Positions 46,315 through 57,925 of a stretch of 64,000 nt of DNA are shown piece by piece. How positions within the stretch are numbered: the first letter of the stretch is position 1; every line of letters starts with the position of its first letter. The notes beneath the pieces were generated by a model. That model saw nothing but the letters and a program-made list of their open reading frames with translations. It was not told where the DNA came from and made no database searches. Source of the stretch: Gamsiella multidivaricata (taxonomy: Eukaryota > Mortierellomycota > Mortierellomycetes > Mortierellales > Mortierellaceae); the NCBI RefSeq assembly GCF_025024155.1, contig NW_026251738.1:1-64000 (forward strand), in the 5' to 3' direction. The translations under genes and the position numbers were made by a program.

Positions 46315-49300
46315 TTTTGTTCGGCTAGTCGCTCCCCGCTCCCCGCATGGTCGTACAGCCCCGACTCGTCGGAGTGCTCTTGCGCGGTCGCTCCAATTGG
46401 AAGCCCATTGTCGAGACCGATATCTTTGTGCTCCAACACAACCCTCGGCAGGCCTCCCACCCCTGCAGGATCATCACCCGAGGATTCCCTCACTATCGAG
46501 GCAAGTCTCTCTCTGCTTTCACTTCTGCTTCTCCTCGTAGAGCACAATGCACAGAACTTGAATGGCTATACTGTCGCCTACTCAATCGACAACACCGCCT
46601 CCAATTTATTTCTCAGCACCAATGGATCAAGAAAAGAAAGACAACCAACTGTCCAGATATATTGGGAGCAGCAGTTTGGACAGAGGTGTATTGATATCCA
46701 GTACCCAAGCTATGGGTGCGTGCGTGTGTGAATGCTGACGTTATTTTCTTCCTATATCATGTCCTTTGATATGCTTGGTCCTCATATGCGCTGCATGTCT
46801 GTAGTGGCAGAAGGGGACTCAATCGAGCTGCTACAGGAGGAACTGACCCACTTGTCGCAGCATGCACGCGTCTCGATTCAGGGAAAGATCACTTCAAAAA
46901 AGATCGCGACCTGGCTCAAGGGCACTAGCTCATTGGTACGAGAGAGTCTATTATCATAATCCGCGCAGCTCCTTTTGTCTGTTCCACCACACACCGTTGC
47001 TTTCTTCACTCTTTTCAATCCTCATTTTATTGATTAAGGAATGCTTCGTATATGCATTCCGACCTGTAATAGCTACCTTACTGATTTCTCCCATAAAACA
47101 TCGTTGCTATCCATTGCGTCCTGCCTGTAGGCCGCTGTCTCACCACCAGGGGATCAATTGCAGCAGGACGACGACGACGATGACGACGAAGACATCCAGG
47201 ACGAGGACGGGTACCTCTCAGACCTCTCGACACTCTCGAATGGAGAAGTAGGCATGGACGAGTCCTATTCATTCAGAGTCGGAGGCGCTGGAAGGCTCCT
47301 GCGAAGAGCTATCTCGCTTGAGGATATGAAGGACTCATCTTCTGCAGCGCACCACCTAATACTTCGCAGCGATCAACCAGAGAGACCTGCTTCGGCTTCA
47401 ATGTGCTTGCCCGTCGGCTCTGATACCCTTCCCCCGGTTCATCACCCACTACAGCCGCCTTACGAACTCGAATACCACTCCTATCCACACCCCTCGTCCT
47501 CATACATAGTAGCCAACAACCGCAGCACCGATCGATCCGGCATGACATCCCATCTACATGCGGATAGCTATGCCGTCTTCGACGCCGATCGTCCATTTGA
47601 TCCGATGGTCTTGACACAAACACCCGAGCGAGAGTATTTAGACGATCCATTGGCGACATTCGTCTCGCGGCCCGGTTCGAGCGATAGCAAACCAATACGG
47701 TTTGCATACGCCGCCAGTTCGACGCAAGCGGACCATGCAGGGATGCGAGCGAGATCTGTGGATGAGACTACGCTGGCTGCAAATGAGCGAGCTCCTGGAG
47801 GCTCTTTAGCATGGTTTAATGCGTCACCCCTTCTCGATACTATCGTCAATTGGGTTGAAGGACCTGCCAACTATCCGGGAACAAAGAAGAGTGACAAACC
47901 AAATCCTCTGCTGGATATCCCGTTTCAATTCATAGCCATGTTGACTTATCCTGAACTGGATCCGGGAAATAAGCCGAGTCTTGCTGGTGAGACCTGTGAT
48001 CATTGGTCGCGCTAGTGCATCAAAGCGATGTCAAAAGTATTACCGATCTCTGGGAAAGAAAAAGACATTATCGTGCACTAATTATACCTGTCTACTTCCA
48101 TCAATGTAGTGGTCCGGGAAACAGCATTCGTTAGGCAGAGGCGCAAAACGCTACTTATGCTGACGACCTATACATTCTTAGTGCGATATTGTAGTTTCGA
48201 TTTCTTTGTAGTTCTTTTGTTCATGAGCAACTGCGGGATGCTGTTCCTGATGAAAAACTCTGGACGCATAAATGTTACCATGGCCAAGGGTGCAGTTAAT
48301 CAACGCGTTGGCTGGGCGAAGCAGTGGGCAGAAGGGATCTTCAGGAAAAGTGGCAGCGTTGCTAGCAACAACATTCAAGATTCCGCTTCACATGATCCAC
48401 AGGGCGCTTCCTACTCGAATACGAATTCCAGAAAGCACGCATCTTCCTTGTCTACCACCCACACAGAACGCGACCATGCAGGAACAGCATCCGTAGTAGG
48501 AGAAAAGGCCGAGAGTACAGTGGACGGGAATATGCAAATCAAGAGGCGAGGACTGTTTCGGAAGCGAAAGACTTTGGGCAGCAACGGCGACAGCAATACC
48601 AACAGTTCGTCTGTGGCCCAAAACGGTTCAGGATCCTCCACCATTCCATCTTTTCTCGATGGAGGCGCTGGAGGAGACGACGCATCGGTCATGGCGAACA
48701 GAACCCGGAAGCGTGGGTTCTTCAAGAGATCCGCTATCAGTCGATCGGCTACGGCCCCGCCAATAGCGCTGAGCGACGTTTCCAACAATGCACCGACGAC
48801 AAAGCCGCCACCTGTGCCAATTTTACCTGGGCAACCGGGAACGTCCCTGCATAACGGCGCAATGCCTCTACGAGACGTCTCACTGTTGCCAGCATCCAAT
48901 CTGTCGCAGACACAGTCGTTACCCCATCCCCAGCTCTTGCTTCCACGGTCGCCGAGCCCCAATGTTATTAGAAAGGATGTATCATGGTCCAAGCCTTGGG
49001 GTTCAACATCTCAACCATCACAGCAACAACCCAACCCCGACTCTGCACCATCTTCCGGGACAACATCAATGTGTTCATCACCTAAAGTCGCACCTGTTAC
49101 CATCCCTATACCACAGTCGCCTGGAAGGCTACTTACGTCTATCAACCCCCGACTGTTTCTTCCTGGATTTTCTCAATCCCAGAGGCAGCAGCAACAACAA
49201 CAACGGTATCCGCATCCTCAGCACGAACAACAGTCGTTGTCTCTATCGATGTCCATCGAGAAATCTGTAGCGCCAACTCCAATCTCACCACAGCCACGCA

Positions 49301-49722
49301 ATGCCATTGGATTATCGACTTCAGCTATCCTGGGAGGACAACATGGTCGAAATCAGGAGCAAACTCGAGCTCAAGAGTATCACAGCTTCGACATTCCGGG
49401 GGCGACCCTGTTCGAAGACGAATTAGGGGAGCCATTTGTTACGCATACGCCATTACCAACTTCCAAGTATTCGACATCGCCTGAACTTTTAGCAGTTTCT
49501 TCGCTTGTAGGAATCGAGACATTGGAACTACAAGGGATACAGTCAACGGATCAAAGACAACAGGGCGTGCAAAACTTGGCAGGAGCGTTCGATGCCGGCG
49601 AGGATATGGGCGCGAGCACAGAAGAGATGTGTGTCAGTATCGTGGAACTCCATATATCTGTCAAGGACGAGGCGATAGGTCCAGTGTCAAACACGCCTAC
49701 AGAAGCCGTTGGAGCCGGCTGA
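46315..49722 (+). CDS. multi-exon membrane protein of unknown family (5' end uncertain)
   Basis: Well-supported exons are 46805-46935, 47131-47986 and 48110-49722, joined in frame with GT-AG introns. A 5' exon 46315-46723 is proposed (frame through NGYTVAYSIDNTASNLFLS), but its donor is unclear. An alternative exon end is 46687. A candidate first exon is 45938-46195 (start MVTSIRRLLFG), which joins at phase 0 and would give 1088 residues. Exon 4 has an Asp run and an acidic Ser-rich region. The junction of exons 4 and 5 encodes FQFIAMLTYPE and then two hydrophobic segments (LLMLTTYTFLVRYC and FFVVLLFMSNCGMLFLM), likely membrane-spanning. The C-terminal 450 residues are Ser/Pro/Gln-rich and disordered. 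I do not recognise the family. Confidence 0.6.
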
Positions 49723-50262
49723 ATGTGAGATATAGTAGTATAGGAATCCTTGATTGCTTTATTCCTGTAGACAATAAGATTGAAGATCATCTGGCCAATT
49801 CGGCCTTGCATAGAGCTTTGTACTTGAATAGGGCTAACTAGAGTTCTCTAAGGTATATCCACGCATTTAGCAGCCAGAAGGTGTACTGACCTTACTTGTC
49901 GTCTGCTGTGTTCTTTTCTATGTTTGCTTTGAGTGAGGCACATATATCGATTCATTTCCGCGTCGATGCAAGGCGATGATGATGTGTCTGCTTTATTACC
50001 TTTATTACTAAAACTATTCGCAGTTATTTTGTGCCTTTCAAATAAAACTACACGGATTTTTTTAGTCGAGGTTGAAATCGGCACATCTGCGCGCCGGTTA
50101 AGTGACGTAGATAGTCTCTTTGAGCGCATTTGTGCACTCAACCAACCTTGCAGCACACAACTCTACAGGACGCACAGAATCCAGGGCAGCAGAATCCACT
50201 TGCCTTTGCCTCATTGAACGAACGACCCTTCTCACCACGGACCAACCGAGCAGAGGCGCGCC
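49723..50262. other. spacer and symplekin promoter
   Basis: The 540 bp lie between two co-oriented genes. No open frame with support and no clear TATA box were seen. Confidence 0.5.
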
Positions 50263-53200
50263 ATGGTCACAAAGGACATTCAACTCGCACTGCATGCTCA
50301 TCTCAGTCAAGCAAGCCTTGCTGCTAATCAGGACGATCTCGCTAGACACCTCGAGACGTTTTCTCGCGACTGGAAGCAGGAACCCACACTCGAACAGTTC
50401 GATACCGCTCTGGGACTTTTGCGCGACTCAAAGGAATCCCTCAGCAGTGAGACAATCGCCCTCTGGTGGCTGCGGTACCTGCAGGATATTGCTCTCAGCA
50501 ACCACATTGAAAAGTACTCCACGGAGCTCAGTGATGGTATGAACATCGGGATAGTCATGAGCAGCCCCAGCACAAGAGAAGAAAAGTGTTGCCATTGCAT
50601 ACCATATATCTCGACTAACCGATAATCGACTGCCATCTTCTGGATCCGGCTTTTGTGATCGTAGCTCTGCTAAAATCCGTTGATCCGCTGGCCGAGCTGC
50701 TCCAGGGTCCGTCAGGAACGTTAGTCAAGCGTGCCCTCCAGGTCTGCGCGACTCTTTATGGAACAGTATTTCAGATCTGGTAAGACGCTTTGCCGCTGCT
50801 GTTACTGCTTGAGCATTTCTACTTCGCACTAATAATGTTTGATTTAAACACGAGTAACTCAAACATTCCCTCCATCTAATCATTACATGCTATCTCTTGA
50901 TATGAAGCTGCCAGGATAATGCCAACCATGGACAACTCTGGAATCAGTATGCTATAAGGATAAAACAACTGGCGTTGGCACACTTTGGCAGTCGAAGCGA
51001 GGGCGTTATGGTGACAATTTGCAAATACGCCCAAACTGTCGTCCAGATCCAGTCATACAGCCAGCCGAACTCGCTACCGCAGGAAGCAGAGGTGCGTATC
51101 GATCCATATTACAGGCTGTGATCTGATATCTCTAGCACGCGTCCTCTCGCTAACAATTATATTCATTTGGCTTAGTAGACCCTATCATTAAACAGGATAC
51201 CCCCGAACCATCCGTTTCTGAACGCCAATGCATTGCAACAGGAATCGGATCGTCTTCTTCGGGATCTCTTATCAGTTATCCAGAGACCACAGATGTACGT
51301 TCTGGATTCAACGCATAGGATTCTGCGGACAATCATTGCAGTGCAACGTGAGTATTTTTCAAAGGCTTACCCATAGACTCTTTTGGCAACATGCTAGTTC
51401 CCCAACAATTGTCACGGCGGTAATCAACCAGACCAGCGCCCTGCAACGAGCCAGGCCGCAGTTTGTACCGCTCGTACTTGGAATATGGACTGTATTCACC
51501 AAGCCCACGCTTCCGGCTCACTTTACACCACTGCAGATCAGATCGATCGACAAGGCTATTAGGATACAGCTTCTGGCCCTCACCAAGTAAGATACCCACG
51601 ATTCATCGAAAACCGAGGAGTGGTCTGCACAGTGATCTGAGCTCATATCTACCATGCCTATGCTAACTATCGTTTCCTCTGTCTTTTTTGTTTTGTTCTT
51701 GTGAAGGACGCAACTACAACCGCCACAGTTACAGGCTTTGACGGAGGCGCTATCTGGGTACGGAATCAAGTTCAACGGCGTACCGCTGGGCCGATCACAG
51801 CAACAACAGCTTTTGTATGTTGACAGGGATAACGGAGAGGACTCGAGACGATCGGGTAAACGGTCAAGATCATCGAACAATCAGGACAGTGAAGATTCGG
51901 AGATAAAGCGATTGAAACCTGAGACGGATACGACAGCTGCCATTGCACCAGCAGTGCCAGCACCAGCGCCACCGAGTATTCCTCCAGGGTTCGGCCAGAC
52001 ACTGCTTGGTCAGATCAATATCACTCAGCTCCCACTTCATCACGTCGTCGATATCATCTTTGAAACACTTGCTGCGAACAACGTGCCGCACTTATTTCAT
52101 TCGTTTTTGGTAGGATTCATTAACATCGGTCAGCAGTGTCGTGTTTAGTGAGAACATTAGCGCCCATGATCATTCACTAATATCGAAATGATTTCTTCCT
52201 GCTCATATAGTCCACACTACCTATTATGAGACTAAAAGAGGGACCTCTGCCAATGCCGCCTCCAGGAGTTGGACCACCTCCGCCTGGGCTGTTGCTTCAG
52301 CGACCACCGCCGCCCATGCTTCCAGGAATGATGCCACCTCATCCCAGCGGTCTCTTCCCACCGCCTCCACCCCATTTGCTTCCGCCTCATCTTCCACCAG
52401 GAGCAATGCCACCTCCCATGCCCGAGCCTATGTCTGAAGTCAAGCCAGAAATCAAGCATGAAGTCAAGAAGGAGGCAAATCTGTCAAAACTACAGCTCCC
52501 GAAAATCCCGGACGATGTTCGAGTAAGCATCACCGTCCTGTCCCCAAAGCACACTCCGGCCCAACTCCCTACAAGGCCTGTTGTTGTCAGATCGGATACT
52601 GTCTCTGTTGCTCCAGCTCCAGTCCCAATTCCAGCTCTTAAAAAGGAAGATCCATCAGAGGGTGATGTCAGTGCGGCACCAACGATGGAGGTTGAAGAGC
52701 AGCAGCGGCTACTCAAGCAAGAGACATTTCAAGTAAAACCTTTTGAGCCATCGACCGAGCGCCCTGGCATGGATTCGGCTATACTTCCAGCGAGGAAATT
52801 ATTGGAGCTGACATTTGAGCGCATCCTCGATTCTGAACATGTAGTCTCGGTACCCGCCGCATCAGGAAGGAAAATGCTTGAGGCAGCTGCTTCTAGTCAT
52901 AGACAATCAGATCAGGATCTTACGGAAGACCAGAACGCAATGGTGCCTTTCGATCACAAAAACTCTGGAGAGGAGCCTACCAAGGTTGTGACGAAAGCGG
53001 ACTGGATGACCATCGTAGCTCGACTACTGAGTAGGGCGTTCACACGAGATTCAGGTTCAATCAGCCCAGCAAGCGGCGGATCGATCGACCAAGGCGTAAA
53101 GGAGAGAATGATTGAGTACATCTGCAAGGACTTCAAGCAGCGACGAGAACTTGCGTTGACATGGCTCCATGAGGAGTGGTATTATGATGGGATGCGGCAG

Positions 53201-55352
53201 CGCCAGGCCGGAGACATGGACGACCGGGAGCCGCAGTATCTTTGGTGTCTATACAAGATCCTAGACGGTATCACGTCTGGTGCGACGCAGCTCGATGCCA
53301 AGGACCGCGGTCTGACTCGGTTTCTGCTGGAGGTCCCGGAATTGCCCGATGGAGCAGTAGATATCATCCAAAAATACTGTGACGATCCAGCCCGGGCGCA
53401 GCTTGGAATAGCTTGCTTGCGAGACGTTGTGAATCTGCGCCCACCTAGCCGATCTCGAGCCCTGGAGATCCTTCTGGGATATACAGCCCACCCAGAGAAA
53501 CCGCAGCGCTCTATGGCGATTGTCACAGCCAAGAAATGGTACTTGGAGCATCCCACTGTCGGGGTGAAGGTGGAAGAGTTTGCTCTCGCACAGCTGGAGA
53601 CATTGAAGGACTATCCTGTACCCAAGCGTGAGCTTGCCATACTGCAAACGATGTCTATGCCACCTAATCAATCTGACGCCACTAACATGGACGGCGTGGA
53701 GCCGACGATGCCCCACGCATCAAGTGACGACGCAGAGACAAAGATCAAGACAGAAGCTATCGAAGATTCTCTAAACCGCAACGGAACCAAGGAATCATCA
53801 GTGGAACGATTCGGGACTCCTGCGCCTTCAGGACCAGCCAGCACCGGCCCAACAGAGCGAGACTTTATTGAAGCCGAAGAGGATATTGGACGTCTTCTGG
53901 AGCTGTACTTTTCGCTCTGCGCCAAGAACCATGGATTGCTTGAAGTATTGTTTAAGGACTACATCTTGTATGATCCGTTTGTCCAGAGGGTCATCCGGCA
54001 GAGGATCCAGCCACTCATAAAGTCGATTAAATCGGACTCGCCCAAGCTGCTCGCGCTCATCAGGGATATGCCCAAGGGCGCGGAGATGCTGGTGCTGAGG
54101 ATAATTTTCATTCTGACAGATGGAGGTACTTTTGTGTTTCTTTATCCCACGGCATGCGAACATTTCGTCTTGTGTAATCTTTTTTATTTTTTATATATAT
54201 TTTTTTATACTAACGACGCCGTCTTTTGTTCTCGATAGTTAACCCTTCGCCCGGCTTGGTCAGTACGGTCCAAGGTGCAGTGGTCCAGCACGATTTGAAT
54301 GCTCGGTTCCTGATCCCTATCATCGGTGGATTGGACAAAGAGGCTGTCCTTACCAATTTACCGCGGATCGTCGGTCTTTTGAAGGGCACTGAGCGCGAAC
54401 GCAGGACAGTGACTGATGTATTTATGAAGTTGCTGACTGCAGGCGGAGGGACTACAGGGCCGGCTTCCGCTGTCGCATCCTCTCTCAGCAGACGCGACAG
54501 CAGCACAGCCTCGACGAGTGCACCCTTGTCAACTCCATCCCAACTCCAGAGCGCAGCGTCCATGGCTAAATCGCATGGTCCTACTATGTCGCCTTCTGAT
54601 CTGTTGATTGAGCTTCATGTTATGGAGGACACCGTTGGCTGGAAAGCAGCTTGTGAAGGTAAGGAAACAAGGAATTGTCGCCCTTTTTGAAACTTGCTGC
54701 ATTCTGCGCTCGCGCACTAAATGGCTTAATTTTTTTCATTCCAATAGCCATGGATATTTGCTTCAACCATCCTGAGATATTCAAGTCTGAAATTATTGCA
54801 GTATCCCTGCAGCAACTATTGGACCGACCCGCCATCCCCTCACTTTTCATGAGAACAGTAATTCAAGCCATCACGCTCTACAAGAACCTTGTTGGATTTG
54901 TAAACAGCATGATCCTTGCAAAACTTGTCCAGAAAAAGGTGTGGACGCGGCCTGTTCTCTGGAAGGGATTTGTTCGTTGCGCTAAGATGATGCTGCCGAC
55001 CAGCTCCAGTGTTCTTGCCAGTTTACCAAAGTCCCAGCTGAAGGATGTTCTCACCATGGAACCGTCACTCAAGGAACCCGTGGAGGCGTACATCAAGGCA
55101 AAGTCCTCAGGACGACGCGTTGGCGGCGGTGCCGCCAAGCAAGTCAATGTCCTTAATGCAGCTAGCGCAGCTACAATTGGTCCCTCTGCAGCAACAACGG
55201 CTCTTCCTCCAAAATTGGAAAATACTGAACGTGCTACAGAAGAGTCCAAGAAGGAGCAAGATGCAGAGACAGAGCTGAAGGGGTCTGAGATGGACGACGT
55301 TCCTATGGAACCCAGCAGCAATATCTTGTCAACGGAAATTAGATCAGAATAG
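50263..55352 (+). CDS. symplekin/Pta1 homologue, scaffold of the mRNA 3'-end processing complex
   Basis: Nine exons were assembled: 50263-50536, 50665-50779, 50908-51091, 51179-51294, 51398-51586, 51707-52109, 52211-54125, 54239-54658 and 54748-55352. They total 4221 nt and 1406 residues. The N-terminal part has the helical-repeat (DUF3453) pattern, with LLKSVDPLAELLQGPSG, LSLNRIPPNHPFLN and TIVTAVINQTSALQRARPQF. Exon 7 opens with a Pro-rich insertion of about 60 residues (PPPGVGPPPPGLLLQ...). The C-terminal domain is also conserved, with FLIPIIGGLDKEAVLTNLPR, LLIELHVME, and PAIPSLFMRTVIQAI through LWKGFVRCAKMM. Symplekin bridges cleavage/polyadenylation factor subunits. The protein is somewhat longer than animal symplekin. 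Its end is 73 bp from the stop of the opposing Myb gene. Confidence 0.92.
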
Positions 55353-55425
55353 ACCCATTCTCAATCACAACAAAGAAAAGAATAGCGTAAAGACAGAGTG
55401 CAGATGATGATGTACGATTTTATTA

Positions 55426-57666
55426 TCAAGTAGCTGTATCCTCCACAGGAGCTTTTGCTGCTGCAGCTTGAGCAGCAGCTTTCGCTTCAGCTTTTGCCGC
55501 AGCTATAGCAGCTTTTGCTTCAATTTTTGCAGCTTTTGCAGCAGCTTTTGCAGCAGCTTTTGCGGCAACTTTTGCTTCAGCTTTGGTAGCTTTTGCAGCA
55601 GCTCTTGCAGCAATTTTTGCTTCAGCCTTTGCAGCTTTTGCAGCAGCTTTTGCCTCGGCTTTTGCAGCTTTAGCATCTTTAGCAGCCTTAACAGCAGCTT
55701 GTTTTTCTAATGCCCTGGGGCGGCGAATCCCGGGCCCTTGACGCACCATAGCTAGATCCTCAAGACGGTTAGCGAGCTTGTAAATGGGATTGTCCTGTAG
55801 GGCTCCGTGTACATAGACGTCCACGTCCAAGCTTGGGTCTTCCTTCTTCATTGACTCTGCAATCTCTCTCTGCTCCTCCATCAGAAAATCCCGGTTTCTC
55901 TGTAAGTTGCTCATCTTGCGTCGGATTGAGTCCGTACTGCGGTCGCTCAAGTAGTACTTCTGGATCAGATTCCATGCCCTGCCGTACTCCTTGACGCCCT
56001 GCTCTAATAACTTGATATCGCCATCGTCCCAGAATTTGCGAGATTCTATGCGCGCGCCCTGCTGATTTGGAAGTCTCTGCCACTCCGCGATGCACATGTT
56101 CGCATCAAAGTCTGGACCAATGTGTTCAGCGATCCATGACCAGTTGATAGGATGACCTGAAGCACGCTCCTGCTCCTGTTGCTGGGTGACAAGGCGCCTT
56201 AGGCGGTAAATGCGCTCGTTGCTCCATAGCGAAGATGAATCTTGCGTTGTGGTTGAGGATGACTCTAGCACTGGCGATGACGACAACGATGACGACTCCT
56301 CGATGTCTTCGTCCTCCGATATGGATTCCAACTTGACGTGACCTGATCTCTTGAACAACGTCTCATAGTCATCGTCGGATGCTTCAATGCCACGCTTTGC
56401 TGCTTCCTGGGTCCAGACTGGCAGGGTGCTGTACTTCATCAACATGGTATTCAGAATATCGACCTCGGCGTCTGTCCATGGCCCATCCCGAGGCACTGGT
56501 GGCGCGGATTTGCTCTTTCCTTCCTCCTCATTTTCCTCGATCTTGGGTTCATCCTTGATGGCAACCCCACTAAGTCGATAATACTCTGCCTCGACTTCGT
56601 CGTCGCTCAAAAAGGGTTTGACCTGCTCCCGAATACTGGTCCATCCCGAAAACAGTCCATGCTTCTCCACAGCCTCTAATAGTGCTTCATGCTCAGCTGT
56701 GGTCCATCGAAGTCTATCCTGTGCCGAAAATCCTGCCTGTTTCTCCAGCATCTCCTCCTGCTCTCGTCGTTTTCGCATCCGAGCAGTTTTAGAGGTCTCC
56801 GTCACATAGCTGAAGGCCTCGAGCTTGATCCAGCCCTGTGCATCTTTCAATGCATTAAGTGTCAGGGCCCGGAACGTATCCTTGCACTCCTTCTCAGATC
56901 TCGTCCTTACACCCATAGCGATCGCAGTCCAATCGGAACCGTTATGCTCCAGCCACGCCCTCCAAAACGATTCAATCTCCTGCTGCGTCCACGCAAATGA
57001 CTGGGTCGAGGTCATCATACCCTTGATTCGATATTTGCCCTTGCCAAGCGTGCGCCATTGATGCTGACAGGCCTTGATGCGGGCGTTCAAGGTCGCGGCA
57101 ATGTGCGACCACCGTGCGCCGGCCTCGACCATTTGATCCAGTTTGGCGAACATGGCCGGTGTCCAGTTCCGAAGTGCTGGGTCCAGAGCGCTGTAATAAC
57201 GATCGGAACAAGCTGATGACGAGCGGCCAGTTATGAGGGCGATGTAATCCCAGGTGCGGTTCGCGTTTCGGAGATCGATGATTTGTTGGTCGATTTCTTT
57301 TGTCCATGTTCCGGAACCTAGGTTGCGCGGGCGCCGTGCAGCTGGTTTTATTATGGACGTCTAATATATATTGGTTGGGAGCGCAGACAAGGGTAATAAA
57401 AAGTAGGGATCAGACGGGTGTTTGAATCATGGTTACGAATGTAGACGGCGCTGGATATGAGACTGTCCACCTACTTCGCCGGTGATAGCCTGTGCAGCAG
57501 CACTAGTAACGTCTGTCGGACTATCATGCGCTCGGATACGGTAGTATCGAGGCGCAAGTATGGTCGTGATCTGGATCCTGCAAAGTGCGGCCTGGCGTTG
57601 AGTAGGACGAGCGAGCACAGTGGCGGACCATTGGAAGGAACGCACCAGTGCCGGTGATAGTAACAT
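55426..57666 (-). CDS. six-module Myb protein with presequence-like N-terminus and Ala/Lys tail (Myb gene 4)
   Basis: Two exons (57666-57475 and 57360-55426) give 708 residues. The intron runs from GTAGGT to TATTAG, phase 0. Exon 1 encodes 64 residues with seven Arg and no acidic residue before position 48 (MLLSPALVRSFQWSATVLAR...), which looks like a mitochondrial presequence; this is inference. Myb/SANT modules follow at about residues 78-165 (two, GTWTKEIDQQIIDL and NWTPAMFAKLDQ), 187-240 (FAWTQQEIESFW), 281-329 (LRWTTAEHEALLEAVE...EYYRLSG), 358-402, 441-495 (INWSWIAEHIG) and 505-553 (EYGRAWNLIQKYYLSDRS). The last 90 residues are Ala/Lys repeats like a histone H1 tail. The 281-329 module resembles the SANT domains of the Myb proteins encoded at 3147-5420 and 7513-9837. 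Confidence 0.85.
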
Positions 57667-57925
57667 TATGGGGCGTACTGTTTGTCCTGTGGTTGCCGTT
57701 TCTCGTCAGTTGATTCCAGATCGATATCCTGCCGACTTGGAAAGAGGCGGGTTACAAGTCCGGTGGAGTTGTCCAAGGGGAAGGAGTTGGTTGGGTCATG
57801 GTTGCTTTTCTCCGGTTTTTTGTTGATGTTTGTTGTTTACGATTACTGAGACAGTCCCACACCTCCTCCATTTATGGCTATTGAGGATTTCCTTGCACTG
57901 GACTTTTGCTGAATCAAAAATCATC
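57667..57925. promoter_or_regulatory. divergent promoter of the fourth Myb gene and NAT9
   Basis: Only 259 bp separate the two start codons, so both promoters and leaders must lie here. No strong TATA box is seen on either strand. Confidence 0.55.

Noticed and set aside
46347..46694. ORF starting MVVQPRLVGVLL as first exon of the membrane-protein gene, with a 40-nt GC-AG intron
   Set aside because: The overlapping frame reads through the same region without any intron and joins a plausible upstream exon at phase 0, so the simpler model was kept.
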